Below the pieces are notes generated by a model. The model saw nothing but the letters and a program-made list of their open reading frames with translations, was not told where the DNA came from and ran no database searches. A program made the translations under genes and the position numbers. Source: Selaginella moellendorffii (Eukaryota > Streptophyta > Lycopodiopsida > Selaginellales > Selaginellaceae). From it: a stretch of 64,000 nucleotides of DNA. Below are positions 53,760 to 64,000 of this stretch, piece after piece (the stretch's first letter is position 1; each line of letters starts with the position of its first letter). The DNA lies in assembly GCF_000143415.4 (NCBI RefSeq), contig NW_003314307.1, positions 702,331-766,330 of the forward strand. The letters run 5' to 3'.

Positions 53760-54410
53760 GTCCTTTTGAGTTGTAATTTATTAATAGAGGTGTGCTCTAA
53801 TATGACTATGCCATAATGTGAAAATAATGTCACAGACACATGTGTTGAATTGATCACAGTACGAAATTATAAATGAGAATTATGTGTTTCTTGCAAGTCA
53901 TAGAATCTTGTCAGAAAATATAAGATTATTAAATCGTAAGATGTTATTTCCAAAGCAATGTATATAGATAATTTACTATAGGTGATACATGGTAGTACAA
54001 AGATGGAATATATTTAAATGAGTTCAGAAGAATGTGATGATTTCTGGCTTTAATGAAGTACTGAAAATATGTACAATATTTAATGTGGTTGGCAACAATT
54101 GGTTGATGGTAGATCCTAGAATAAAATCATTCATATCTTTCATATTATGGCACATGCTTGAGGTGATATTTCTTTCCATTTTACCAAAAGTTAGTCCATA
54201 TAATAACTTTGAGCATGTTTTTGAATTCAATGTATACAAACTTTTAATATTGTACATCATAGTCCTTTATACTTCATACAAAATTTATTATAACAACATT
54301 ATTTGATGTTAGATCCTAGAATAAAATCACCCTTTCTTTTCACATAATGCCATAGCACATGTTTAAGGTGACATTTCTTTATAAAAGTTTAGAGTTCCAA
54401 AACCTAAAGG
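53760..54410. other. AT-rich spacer with a local direct duplication
   Basis: About 70 bp at 54107-54178 is repeated at 54309-54380 (shared TAGATCCTAGAATAAAATCA and GGTGA-ATTTCTTT blocks). No gene seen. Confidence 0.55.
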
Positions 54411-54419
54411 TAATAAAAT

Positions 54420-57400
54420 GGAGAGTTTCTTTTTGCATTACCAAGATCACACACCACTTTTTTTCTCCCAAAGTCTTATTTCAAAAAGTTTTCTTTGCCA
54501 ATGTTTCGATTTGTTTCTCAATTCTATTTCATTGGAGGCTGTGATTCGCAACAATATTGGTGTAGTTGAAAGATCGGAGTTTCTTCTTTTGGGTGTAGAT
54601 GAAGATGGACAACATTGGGATTTGCAACATTCTAAGTTGAAGGAGATTTGAGTTTTTTTCTTTGCAATGCTTTTCAATTTTCCTGCCTCTTTATTAACAT
54701 GCGTTCCTTTCTACATAGGCCTGTTAGTGAGCTCCCATCTACATACAATGGCAATATCTTCTTTGAACTACCACCTTTTGTCAGCTTAAAACAAAAGGGG
54801 ATGGAGATTAAGTAAGACATCCACAACTGGTGTAAGATCAAGACCACACATTTCTAGTATTTCGAAGGCACAATGTCTATGGTTCATTGTGGTGAGTATT
54901 TGGATTGTGTGAATAAAGCATGCAATTGAGAGCGCAGTAAAAACTCCACATTTTTTGAAGGATCTACAACCAATCCTCCCATCTATGACATCATTAGTGT
55001 TGAATTCAAGTGTTAGTTTTGCAAGAATGCTCCATTGTGTCGTGCCATCTGTGGAGCCAAGATGAACTATTTTCTTCCACGGGATGGAGAGGCTAGTAGA
55101 GATGTAGTACATATTGGCATGCACACACATCCAATGCAGGAAGGGATACAAAGGAGTTCAGTCAACCGTTTCAAAGATGCAATGCAAATAGAAACTGTAA
55201 GAAACTCATCTACAACTCTAAAGCATATTCAAAATATAGTGCTTAAGGATTTTATTGCAAACACTTTACTTGATCCAGACTGCAAGAATACTCAACTGGA
55301 TGAGGCTAGCTTGCGAGAGTTACTACGACACGTGCAACTTACAACTAGCCTCAAGAGGTACGAAAATATTATTACATACTTTTCAATAATATCTCCCTTA
55401 CATTTTGTTTTATTTAGGATAAAGTCTTGGATGTGTGAATCTCAAGAGGGGAAAATCCAAAAAAAAATTGACTCAATCCTTGAATTAAAACAGACTTATC
55501 CCTACAAGTTTATCTATAGGAGTTTATTTCCAGATCAAGTCGTTAGTGAGCAAGAGCACCTTTTTGTCTTCAAAATGTTTACCATTAGCCCCGCCTCTAG
55601 TGTGGATCTTGTTTCCCGAATGGATATGTTTGAGTCAAGTGACCTTGCTAATGCATGGGTACATTTTGACCATATAGAGCGGGTGGCGGGTTGACAACCA
55701 TAGGAGCTCATGTGTATGATCTAAGGTAGTTTTTTTTTCTCATTAGTTTTAAGTATTGCCCTTTTCACAGGCTACGTTGTAACTTGACAATTGCAACAAT
55801 AGAGTTTAAAGTACAAGACCAAATGGTTCAGGAAATATTTTGGAAGTCCCTCTTCGACATTGTATTGAAGTGGACTGGTAAGCCTGCCAACTTTCATGGT
55901 TTCATGGCAGATGGGGCTGGGGCTAATTGGAATGGTGTCTGGGTAGTCTTTGGGAATGGTCAACCTTAAAAGGTTGTGAGAGGACTTGTGAGTTCCATTA
56001 GGCTCAGATCCTAAACCAGCACTGCCACCTTATCAAACTAGATTTCCAATTAACATTTAAGGAGTTGTGCAAACAATTGCAGGCTGTGCCTTCTAAAGAA
56101 GACCATGAGGCAAAAACAAATGAGATCCAAATGTGGTAGTGTGAAGATGGCCATACTAACACAAGCTGTCTACTACAACTTGAGTTGTGGTTGGGGTGGT
56201 GGGAAGCTAGGATGTTCCAATGGGGACATCACTCTTTTTAGGTTGGTTTTTCTTTTTCTCCTCTCTTTTTATTGCTTTTTAATATCATCTTTTTATAAGG
56301 ATCAACCACTTGAGGATCTTGCATACACCCCAACTATGAATCTCTTAGAGAGTAAGCATTGGAGTTAGCATTCCTCTGAAGCAGGGAAAGGGAAAATGAG
56401 TCTATGTGAAGCATGTTTATTAGATTTGATATGCGCTATAGAGTAGTCTTCAAAAGCCTTGGCATTTGAGGAAGGAAGATACATGGGAATAGGACCTTTG
56501 GTTGAGATGTTACATGATTGGATGAAAAAGAAAATGACTCCACCAACACAAATAGTGGCAACTACAATGGAGGAAGTGGTCCGTGGCACATCTATAAAGT
56601 ACACTCCTTGAGCTTCTATTGGTGACATGAAGACTGTCCGCTCAAAACATTGCTTTTCCTTTGTTGGTGAAGATGTTGGCACAAATCTTGGAGCAAAAAG
56701 CTCTCACATGCATGATGTTAAGTATCATTCTACTCCAAGATATCGCCTCTGAATTGAGCCACCTCAAATGGTTGATGAAAAAAGTGCATCACAACAGGTT
56801 GAAATTGTTTATCGTAGTGTGGAACCGAAACAATGGGCAATCTATCAAGTGCAAGCAAAATCAAATATAAAGTGTGTGGGAATGCTTCTGAAGGGTAAAT
56901 GTTGGGCTTGGATCTGTGGTGACAAGTTTACTTCTGTTCCAGCTCCATGTTTCCATGGGGAACGAAAGCAAATAGGATTTTCAAGATGGTGTTGGCTATA
57001 TTGCTACAACATTAATGTCAACCATACAAAGCGGCTTGAAGACACTATAGTGACTAAACCTGATGCAATACCTAAAGAATGGCCGATTGTTAATGGGGTT
57101 GCGCTCACCTCAGATGAGATTGGAAACCTTGAGAAATCTAGTTTCAATCTTGAAAAGAGAGTTGGAAACATGAGTGATAAAACTAGAACTATTCCTACAG
57201 AGATGCATAGGAGGCCAGCAAGAAAAGGTAAGGTAGTTAAATTTATTGGTACCGTCTCCAAGCAGAAGCAAGGTAAAATAAACTTGGCTCAAACACTTGA
57301 GTGTGAGATTCTCTCCACGAAGTACATCACTATGCTTATAAAGGAGTATATAGTCAAAACAAAAGCTAAAGAGTACACAATTGTTATTTAAGACTTTGTT

Positions 57401-57575
57401 TTGCACATGTCTAAACTTTACGAAGTGTAAGGAACATGGGAAGGCATATGCTCCTTGCAAGCATATATATTACATCTTCATCAACATCTTGCACCAAGAT
57501 CCTAAAGTGGATATTCATATACACCAAGCAAGCTTTACTATTGCCAAGTTGCAGAAAACTTTTGGAGCTAATTAG
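54420..57575 (+). pseudogene. MULE-like DNA transposase relic
   Basis: Plus-strand frames in order: a Cys/His zinc-binding segment (CRAICGAKMNYFLPRDGE then VHIGMHTHPM, about 55030-55140, like the DNA-binding fingers of MULE/FLYWCH-type transposases), a helical linker (55150-55690), a catalytic-core-like block (about 55780-55960, KPANFHGFMADGAGANWNGV followed by VWVVFG, resembling the D...A.W.A....F motif of MULE transposases), continuing with stops to 56340, and a C-terminal zinc motif near 57400-57575 (CTCLNFTKCKEHG then CKHIYYIFINIL, SWIM-like). Frameshifts and stops throughout; a part around 56365-56750 is poorly readable. No terminal inverted repeats identified. Confidence 0.5.
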
Positions 57576-58150
57576 ATTTTCCAACACTATTGATGTTTAT
57601 TCTCTATCAATAATATAAACTTATTATACCTTATATAATTAATAAATATTTTATTATTTCACTTTTCATTTCATATACTTACGAGTGTTCTTTTCACAAT
57701 ACTGCCCATAGTATTCATGAGTCTCCATTTTTATCTTTACCATCTCAAAAAATATTTCATGGTAGTCTTTCAGGTGCGTGATATTGCAATGTGTTGCAAG
57801 AGCATATATACCATCATAGTTGTTTTTTTTTTCCTTCAAATGGTTATATGGCCTTATATAGAATCTTAATTCAAATTTAATAATTTTAAAATTTTGACAA
57901 ACCTGACATTTACTAGCCAGAAAGCACAGAGTACAAATTTAAAGAAGTGATAAGAATATTCTTTTTGAAAACATTTTATTTTATGTTCTAACAAACGTCC
58001 CTATCATTGCATGTAGTAAATATTTAAATTATTAGAACAAGAAGTGTCCTTTAGAACATTTTTATCTATATAATATATAGAGAGTTATGAAATTATTAGG
58101 TTCGCCATAACCTTAAAATTTCAAAGTTTATAATGTTTGTACTAAATTAC
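57576..58150. other. AT-rich intergenic
   Basis: No gene, RNA or repeat recognised. Confidence 0.4.
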
Positions 58151-58159
58151 AATTAAAAA

Positions 58160-58680
58160 TTGAGCTCAACTCGTGAGCTCAAGTATGGTCTACACTCCCT
58201 TGAGAGCTTTGCTGTACTTAGAGTATTGCAAGGCTGCCATCATCTCCTTGCTCGCTCCCTTTGCCATGGCCATAAAATCTCTCTCTTTAGTGACACTCTG
58301 TGATGTTTAAAACTTACATCTCGTCCTTCTCCTTCTTATACTACAAGAGCTCATGGCAAAGAGCCACTAGATTCACTAGAACCCCAACTACATAAGTGAT
58401 TTGTAGCAGGAGTTCATTGGATTGTCGAGACAATGTGTCCTCACTCCATTCTGTATCATCCTCCCCAACAAGAGTTGCCTTGAACTGAGTGCTTTGCAAG
58501 AGTTGCCTGAGCCTGGTGCCAATGGCAAGCATGAAAGTGGGATGAGCTTAGAGCTGTAATGTGCGATGAGCTCCTGCAACTTCCTCATCTCCTTGCCCAG
58601 GATCTCGGCAATTTCAAGATTTCTTACCATTGCTCTATGCTGGCATTGGAGATTCTTGAGCTATAGCAACCGACCTGACA
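58160..58680 (-). pseudogene. Unrecognised coding relic
   Basis: Two overlapping minus-strand frames look like one protein split by a frameshift: MVRNLEIAEILGKEMRKL then RLRQLLQSTQFKATLVGEDD and LSRQSNELLLQITYVVGVL. Helical, coiled-coil-like. Family not recognised. Flank 58681-59117 shows nothing. Confidence 0.3.
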
Positions 58681-59117
58681 CCGCTGTGGCTAAGGCAATG
58701 AGAAACCTTGATGCCTCATGATGCTGTGGAAATCCTAATCTCCAAAATCTGTATTCAGCACGTCACAATTTTTTAGCTCTTGCTTCACATAACCCTAAAT
58801 CTCATGATCAGGTTTTGGACTACTAAACTTGCAGTAAAGGTTAGTCTTTCTTCTTAATTTGTGGTACACCCTTCTCCAGCAAGCAATTGGAAAACCCTAG
58901 ACAAGCACACAGAACCAAGCATACACCATGTCTGTGTTTGTTTATATCCTTAGTCTCCATCACATACTAAACACTGTTTCAGATTTCTATTACAAATTCA
59001 AGTCTATTTATAAATATAAACCTGCATAAGTTATAGTTTTCTAGATTTGTACTTGAAATTTTCAAATTATGCCTTGCTTTCATCATCTTCTTAGAACTAT
59101 AAGAAAAACCAATCATT

Positions 59118-62100
59118 TTGATAAGAATTTCAATCCTAATAATTCTGATAAACATCCTAAGCCACTTCAAATTACTTCAGATTAAAAATGAAATATATAC
59201 ACATCAAGCAATATCCACTATACCATCTCCACCTTCACACACCACACTAGCAAGTCACACTATTTACAAAGATTCACAAATTTTAAATTTTGAAATTGAT
59301 TTCTTATCATCTATTTGTGTTTTTTGTAATGCATCACATTTTAAAGATGAGAACATTGCTATATGTTGTCAACATGGTCAAGTGATATTGCCACTTGTAT
59401 TACCATTGCCAAATACTTTACTTACGCTTTACAAGCAAAACAAAAACTCTAATTTCAAAATTAATATTAGACACTACAATAGGGCCCTTGCATTTGCATC
59501 AATGGCTGTTAATATTGAAACTTTAAGGGGTAGTGGTCCTTATTGCTTTAGAATTCATAGACAGATTTACTATAATGTCATGTTGTCACACTCTTCTGGA
59601 AATCAAAATCCATTTTATGGGCAACTTTATATGCTAGATACACAAGAAGCCAAAAATATAAGGCATCAAAACCTATTTAATACAAGTTGTGAGAGAGATT
59701 TATTATTACATCTTGATATACCCCTCCATAAAATTAATCCATATGCACATGCTTATAAAATGATGTATGAAATGGAACAAAAAGAACTTCGTGAAATAGC
59801 AATTACAGGCCATCCTTTACATGATGTTTAAATGTTACTAAGGAATAAAGGAAGTAATCATTGACACTATAATATACTATATTGCTATCGTTTTTGTGAG
59901 TGAAAATGGAAAACCCTTATATAGACATGAAATTTGTATATAACCTATGGTAAATCTTTCCAGAAAGATTTTCAACACTTGATGCTAATTGTGATCCTAT
60001 GGTTTATCCCTTGATATTTCCTTTTTGTGATAAAGGATGGCATGCAAATATTTTGAATACACAATGATATTAAAGTACATTACTTCTATATTATAAATAT
60101 TGTTTATCTAAAAGAGACACACTACAATTAGGTTTTGACCAAATCTTACATGTTGGCAAGCTTACTCAACAATACATTGTTGATACTTATTGTAATAACT
60201 TACAATATTATCATATCCACTTAAAAAAATTATGAGTAGAAATGTATATTGGTCTTATTGATTATATTGCAAATTTTGCTTTAAATGAAAATATGAACCC
60301 TGGTAAAATTGTTATACTACCTTCAAGTTTTGATGGTGGATCTAGAGTAATGTAACAAAATTATCAAAATGCAATGGCAATTGTTACTCATTACTCAAAC
60401 TAGATATTTTCATTACTTTCACTTGCAACTATAAATAGCTAGAAATTATAAAAAACTTACATCCAAATGAGGGTTCAAAACAGTGTTCTGATTTGGTTTC
60501 TAGAGTTTCCCATATTAACTTAAAGAATTGTTGAAAAATATAACAAAAAGACATGTATTTGGAAAATGTATAGCATATATATGTATGTAATTAAATTCCA
60601 GAAAAAAGGTCTCTCATATTATCATTTTCTAGGAATTTTATCTCATGAAAATAAAATTAAAAATTGTAATACAATTAATCAATATATCATGGCTGGATTA
60701 TCAGATCCTTATGATGAGCCTAAACTCTTTGAAATCATTACATTGCATATGATGCATAAACCATGTGGAATTTTTTTATCTTAATAGTCTTTATATGGAA
60801 AATTGTTCTTGCTCGAAAGGATTTCCAATACATTTAATTATGAAAACACATTTTCTATTAATGGATTTCCAGATTATCATAGACTAGATAATGAATGTAT
60901 AGTTTTTAGAAATAATTGTCATATGGATAACCATTAGGTTATGCCTTATAACAAGTACCTTTATAAAAAATATAAAGCTCATATAAATATTGAGATATGT
61001 GCAATTATAAATAACTATGTGACAATTGAAATCTATTCAGCAACTCAACAACATAATAATAGCTTAAAATAGGATGAAATTTCAAGTTTTTTAAACACCT
61101 ATTATGTTTTTGCTCCTAAAGCTATATGAAGATTTTTTCAATTTAAAATGGCCATTTAACACTTAAAAATTCATCTTTTTATTCATCTTGAAAATTTTCA
61201 GAATGTTTATTTTATCGAAGGTAATAAGAAAATTGCACTTCAAAGAGGTACTTCTTAAAATGGTATTATATTAATAAAATGGTTTGAATTAAATATGCAT
61301 GATCCAAATGCAAGGCAATATATATATCCTAAAATTATTTTACATTATACATATAATAAATGCATTCACCGTTGGCAGATTATATACCAATGAAATATTA
61401 TCTCATAAATATATTATGTTTCCCCTATCTAATACCGAACTTTATCATTTATGCTTTATATTGTTTCATAGAAAAGGGGCTACTTCTTTTAATGATATTA
61501 AAATAGTTAATATAATTTATTTTGAAACATTTCAACTTATTGCATCTACTATGGGACCTTTAGTAGACAATACAGAATGTGAAAAATGTTTAAAAGATGC
61601 TTGCTCTTTCAAAATTTTATCACAATTAAGATAACTATTTATGTTTTTATATGTGTTTTGCAGTCTAAAAAAATTTTATTCCTTATGGGAAAACTTATTT
61701 TAAAAAAATCTGAAGATTATATGCTAACAGATCTATTACTTTGTTATGAATGCATTTTACATTATATAAATAGCAAATTCAATCTATATGGAAAATCTAA
61801 TCAAGACTATAAATTGACTTTATCTTATACAAATTTTGATACAAATAGTATTATTAATTCAATACAACTAAAGTATTTTTTAGAACAAAATTTATTTTGA
61901 TTTAATGATAAACAAAAAGTTATATATTATAATATTCTCAACACAATTAATAACACAACTGAACAAAATTGATGTTTTTTCATCAGTGGTTCTTGTGGTA
62001 CTAGTAAAAATTTTCTCCTCACACTCTTATATATATATTTCAACTTTTAAATAAAAATGTAGTTAGTATAGCCTAGACAAGTATTGCAAGCACTTTACTA

Positions 62101-62400
62101 CATAATTATCAGACATTGTGTATAACATTTAAACTTTTTGTTCCAATAAATGAAATTTCTACTTCTATTATTACTACTAATAGTGAAGCAAGCCATAAAA
62201 TTAGGAATGCATGTGTGTTAATATGGGATGAAATTAGCACATTTTTTGCAATTAATTTAAAAATTAAAAGATATAAAAAAATGTATTACCTTTCAGAGGA
62301 ATTGTTATTATTACAAGTGGTGACTTTAAACAAACATTACCAGTTATTCCATATAGTCATTGAGTATAAATTATTTTATATTCAGTAAAAATAAATAAAT
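59118..62400 (+). mobile_element. Decayed autonomous Helitron (Rep-helicase gene)
   Basis: Plus-strand frames follow the Helitron RepHel order. Helitron-like N-terminal domain (59118-59831: CVFCNASHF, CCQHGQVILPLVLPLPN, HYNRALAFASMAVN, PYCFRIHRQIYYN). Rep region (about 60240-60780: ILPSSFDGGSRVM, YQNAMAIVTHY, VIKFQKKGLSYYHFLGIL; the HUH motif reads YYH, so one His is lost), then DNHWVMPYNKYL and INIEICAIINNY (about 60900-61040). Linker PLSNTELYHLCFILFHRKGA. PIF1-type helicase (about 61890-62340: ISGSCGTSKNFLL in place of GxxGTGKT, VLIWDEIST Walker B, SGDFKQTLPVI). Many stops and frameshifts, very AT-rich; inactive. Terminal TC and CTRR hairpin not located. Confidence 0.85.
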
Positions 62401-62730
62401 TATAGAAATGTTTTAAAACACTTCCATTAAAAAAGAATATGAGACTAATTTAAAACAACTCTTCATGGGCTGATTGGCTTCTATAAATTGGAAATGGTGT
62501 TAATTATGTGAATTTACCAATATTGCCTATAAATTTACCAATCTATTATATTACTTTACACACAAATAATAATATCCTCTATTGTTGATTTTATTTTCCC
62601 ATCTTTATAAGATATTTCAAACCCCCACATTGCATCTACTAGTCATACTTACCCCACTCAATGATGATATTTTTCCCATTAATAACACTATACTTCGTAA
62701 TATACACATTTATGTTAATACTAAATTATA
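62401..62730. other. AT-rich spacer after the Helitron
   Basis: No feature recognised. The Helitron 3' terminus may lie here. Confidence 0.35.
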
Positions 62731-62872
62731 CAGCCCAATACTATTCAAACCCAAAGACATTTAATCCCAAATATCCCAAGACCTTTAACCAATTGGAAAA
62801 GGGGGTGCACTTTTGTTCATGGGTCCTTTCCTTCTATATTTAAACCCCTATGAATTGTCTTTCGAGTCGTTC
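62731..62872. repeat. 142-bp direct repeat, copy 1
   Basis: Starts CAGCCCAATACTATTCAAAC and ends near GAGTCGTTCC. Copy 2 lies 403 bp downstream at 63134. Contains TATATTTAAACCCCTAT, promoter-like. May be LTR fragments of an older retroelement. The spacer 62873-63133 is GC-richer and unassigned. Confidence 0.8.
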
Positions 62873-63133
62873 CCTTTAGTTGCTTACAATCCACCACGCT
62901 TCCCTGCAAGTTCATGCCCACGTGAACGGAAGCTGAGAGCCGCAACTCTCTTGAGAGCCCCACTCTCTTGACACCCTACCCCTCGGATCAAGCCCAGTGG
63001 GAATAAACTGGACCCTTGCCAGATGTCAATTAACATGTCGTGTGATTCCTCTAGCCAACTAACAGAGTCGGACTCAAGACTAACTTCAATACCAAATGTA
63101 AGCTCCTGACTTTAGATTTCTTGAGAGGTCACC

Positions 63134-63281
63134 CAGCCCAATACTATTCAAACCCAAAGACGCTTAACCCTAAATATCCCAAGACCCTTAACTGATTGGA
63201 AAAAAGGGTGCACTTTTATTCATGGGTCATTTCCCTATATATTTAAACCCCTATAAATCATCTCTCAAGCCGTTCTTTTTG
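63134..63281. repeat. 142-bp direct repeat, copy 2, cut by the TRIM
   Basis: Same repeat as 62731-62872. Its homology to copy 1 stops at 63281, exactly where the TRIM LTR begins, so the TRIM appears to have inserted into this repeat. Confidence 0.75.
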
Positions 63282-63443
63282 TGTAGCACATGTGATTATG
63301 GGATGAGATTTGGATATATTATCACCGTGGATCCTTGGAACCTTGGGGGATAAATGGGGATAAAATAGCCACTAAGGGTTCTCTCATCAAACAATTGCCT
63401 CTTTTCCAGTTGGCTTAAGAGGAGAGAGATAAAGTGTGCTACA
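63282..63443 (+). repeat. 5' LTR of the TRIM
   Basis: 162 bp, beginning TGTAGCACA and ending TGTGCTACA, a perfect 9-bp terminal inverted repeat with the canonical TG...CA ends. Confidence 0.88.
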
Positions 63444-63445
63444 AT

Positions 63446-63457
63446 TAGTATCGGAGC
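63446..63457 (+). other. Primer-binding site (initiator Met-tRNA type)
   Basis: TAGTATCGGAGC, two nucleotides after the 5' LTR, matches the common plant PBS TGGTATCAGAGC at 10 of 12 positions. Confidence 0.8.
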
Positions 63458-63552
63458 AAATGGCACGAATTCGATTCTCATTGATTAGTGGCTACTTAAA
63501 AATATAATATACCTTTGAACAAGGTATATTCCTACCCCTAAATTTGAAATTA

Positions 63553-63708
63553 TACGTATTGGGCATCCATGCGTACATCCTTCCTCTTGTGTGAAGTATC
63601 CACGGACGAAGATATCCACTATGGGACTCGTACGTATTGGGCATCCATGCGTACATCCTTCCTCTTGTGTGGAGTATCCACGGACGAAGGTATCCACTGT
63701 GGGACTAC
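63553..63708. repeat. Two tandem 78-bp units inside the TRIM
   Basis: TACGTATTGGGCATCCATGC begins each unit (63553 and 63631); the units differ at few positions. Confidence 0.85.
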
Positions 63709-63857
63709 GGTACGGGTGGATGACTAGTTGCTTCACATGGAATAGCTGATCTACACAATGGAAGGATTAGTAAATTTAGTGCGGAAATGAAAGTGTTGAT
63801 TCCCTTTGGCTCAGTAGGGGTTGTTAGGCAATAGTCAATAAGGACATTGACATCTTT

Positions 63858-63871
63858 GAAGGGGGGGTGAG
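63858..63871 (+). other. Polypurine tract of the TRIM
   Basis: GAAGGGGGGGTGAG immediately precedes the 3' LTR, as expected for the plus-strand primer of reverse transcription. Confidence 0.75.
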
Positions 63872-64000
63872 TGTAGCATATGTGATTATGGGATGAAATT
63901 TGGATATACTATCACCGTGGCTTCTTAAAACTTTGGGGGATAAATGGGGATAAAATAGCCATTAAGGGCTCTCTCATCAAGTAATTGCCCCTTTTTTAGT
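63872..64000 (+). repeat. 3' LTR of the TRIM (truncated by window end)
   Basis: Starts TGTAGCATATGTGATTATGG and follows the 5' LTR for 129 bp with scattered differences until the sequence ends. Confidence 0.85.

Larger units (their letters stand above)
63282..64000 (+). mobile_element. TRIM (miniature LTR retrotransposon), right end outside window
   Basis: A non-coding LTR element: 5' LTR 63282-63443, primer-binding site 63446-63457, ~430-bp interior, polypurine tract, and a 3' LTR from 63872 that runs off the window. The whole is about 750 bp, the size class of TRIMs, which depend on other elements for transposition. The two LTRs differ by several point changes, so insertion is not very recent. 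The interior has no gag or pol. Confidence 0.85.

Noticed and set aside
63470-63490. Possible tRNA-like B-box (GAATTCGATTCTC)
   Set aside because: No matching A-box or cloverleaf; it lies in the TRIM interior next to the primer site.
63553-63708. Tandem 78-bp units considered as a CRISPR-like array
   Set aside because: Only two directly abutting units, no spacers, located inside an LTR element in a plant-type genome.

Overview
This is a eukaryotic, land-plant-type window. The evidence is: spliceosomal GT-AG introns, mostly about 50-120 bp; a long intronless PPR-DYW gene; a cluster of G-type lectin (S-domain) receptor-like kinases; a plant-type autoinhibited Ca2+-ATPase; a nucleobase-ascorbate transporter; and plant-type Ty3-like, Helitron and MULE-like debris. 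Very short introns together with lectin-kinase and PPR-DYW expansion suggest a lycophyte such as Selaginella. That is an inference from gene style, not a database match.

Region 1 (1-18.5 kb) is gene-dense with near-balanced base composition. In order it holds: the 3' part of a Ca2+-ATPase (+); a 13-exon STE24/CAAX protease (-); a 1,126-residue PPR-DYW editing factor (-); a kinase-tail relic; a full S-domain receptor kinase (+); a kinase-less receptor-like protein (-); a second full receptor kinase (+); a broken NAT transporter copy with an internally inverted exon; and a fragment copied from the PPR-DYW gene and fused to that NAT copy.

Region 2 (18.5-37 kb) is AT-richer and mixed. It holds a decayed PPR gene, Ty3-like gag-pol relics on both strands, a third intact receptor kinase (-, 25.0-27.5 kb), and a decayed fourth kinase. 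A direct repeat of about 2 kb (22.56-24.56 and 29.30-31.35 kb) carries retroelement sequence plus a sliver of receptor-kinase gene. The region ends with the intact 14-exon NAT gene (34.4-36.9 kb), preceded by the 3' relic of a receptor kinase. So a [receptor kinase - NAT] unit was duplicated: one copy kept the kinase, the other kept the transporter.

Region 3 (37-64 kb) contains no gene I would call functional. It holds a foldback element of about 500 bp, several minisatellites (23-bp and 96-bp units, GGT-rich and CACTGT-rich tracts), a quinone-oxidoreductase pseudogene, a decayed multi-exon gene of unknown family, a pair of degenerate tandem repeats of an unknown family, a MULE-like transposase relic, a decayed autonomous Helitron, and at the right edge a miniature LTR retrotransposon (TRIM) with recognisable LTR, primer-binding site and polypurine tract.

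The intact genes are independent nuclear genes (calcium export, prenyl-protein processing, organellar RNA editing, surface sensing, nucleobase/ascorbate transport) rather than one pathway. The unifying theme is tandem and segmental duplication of the lectin-kinase cluster, followed by decay and transposon insertion.
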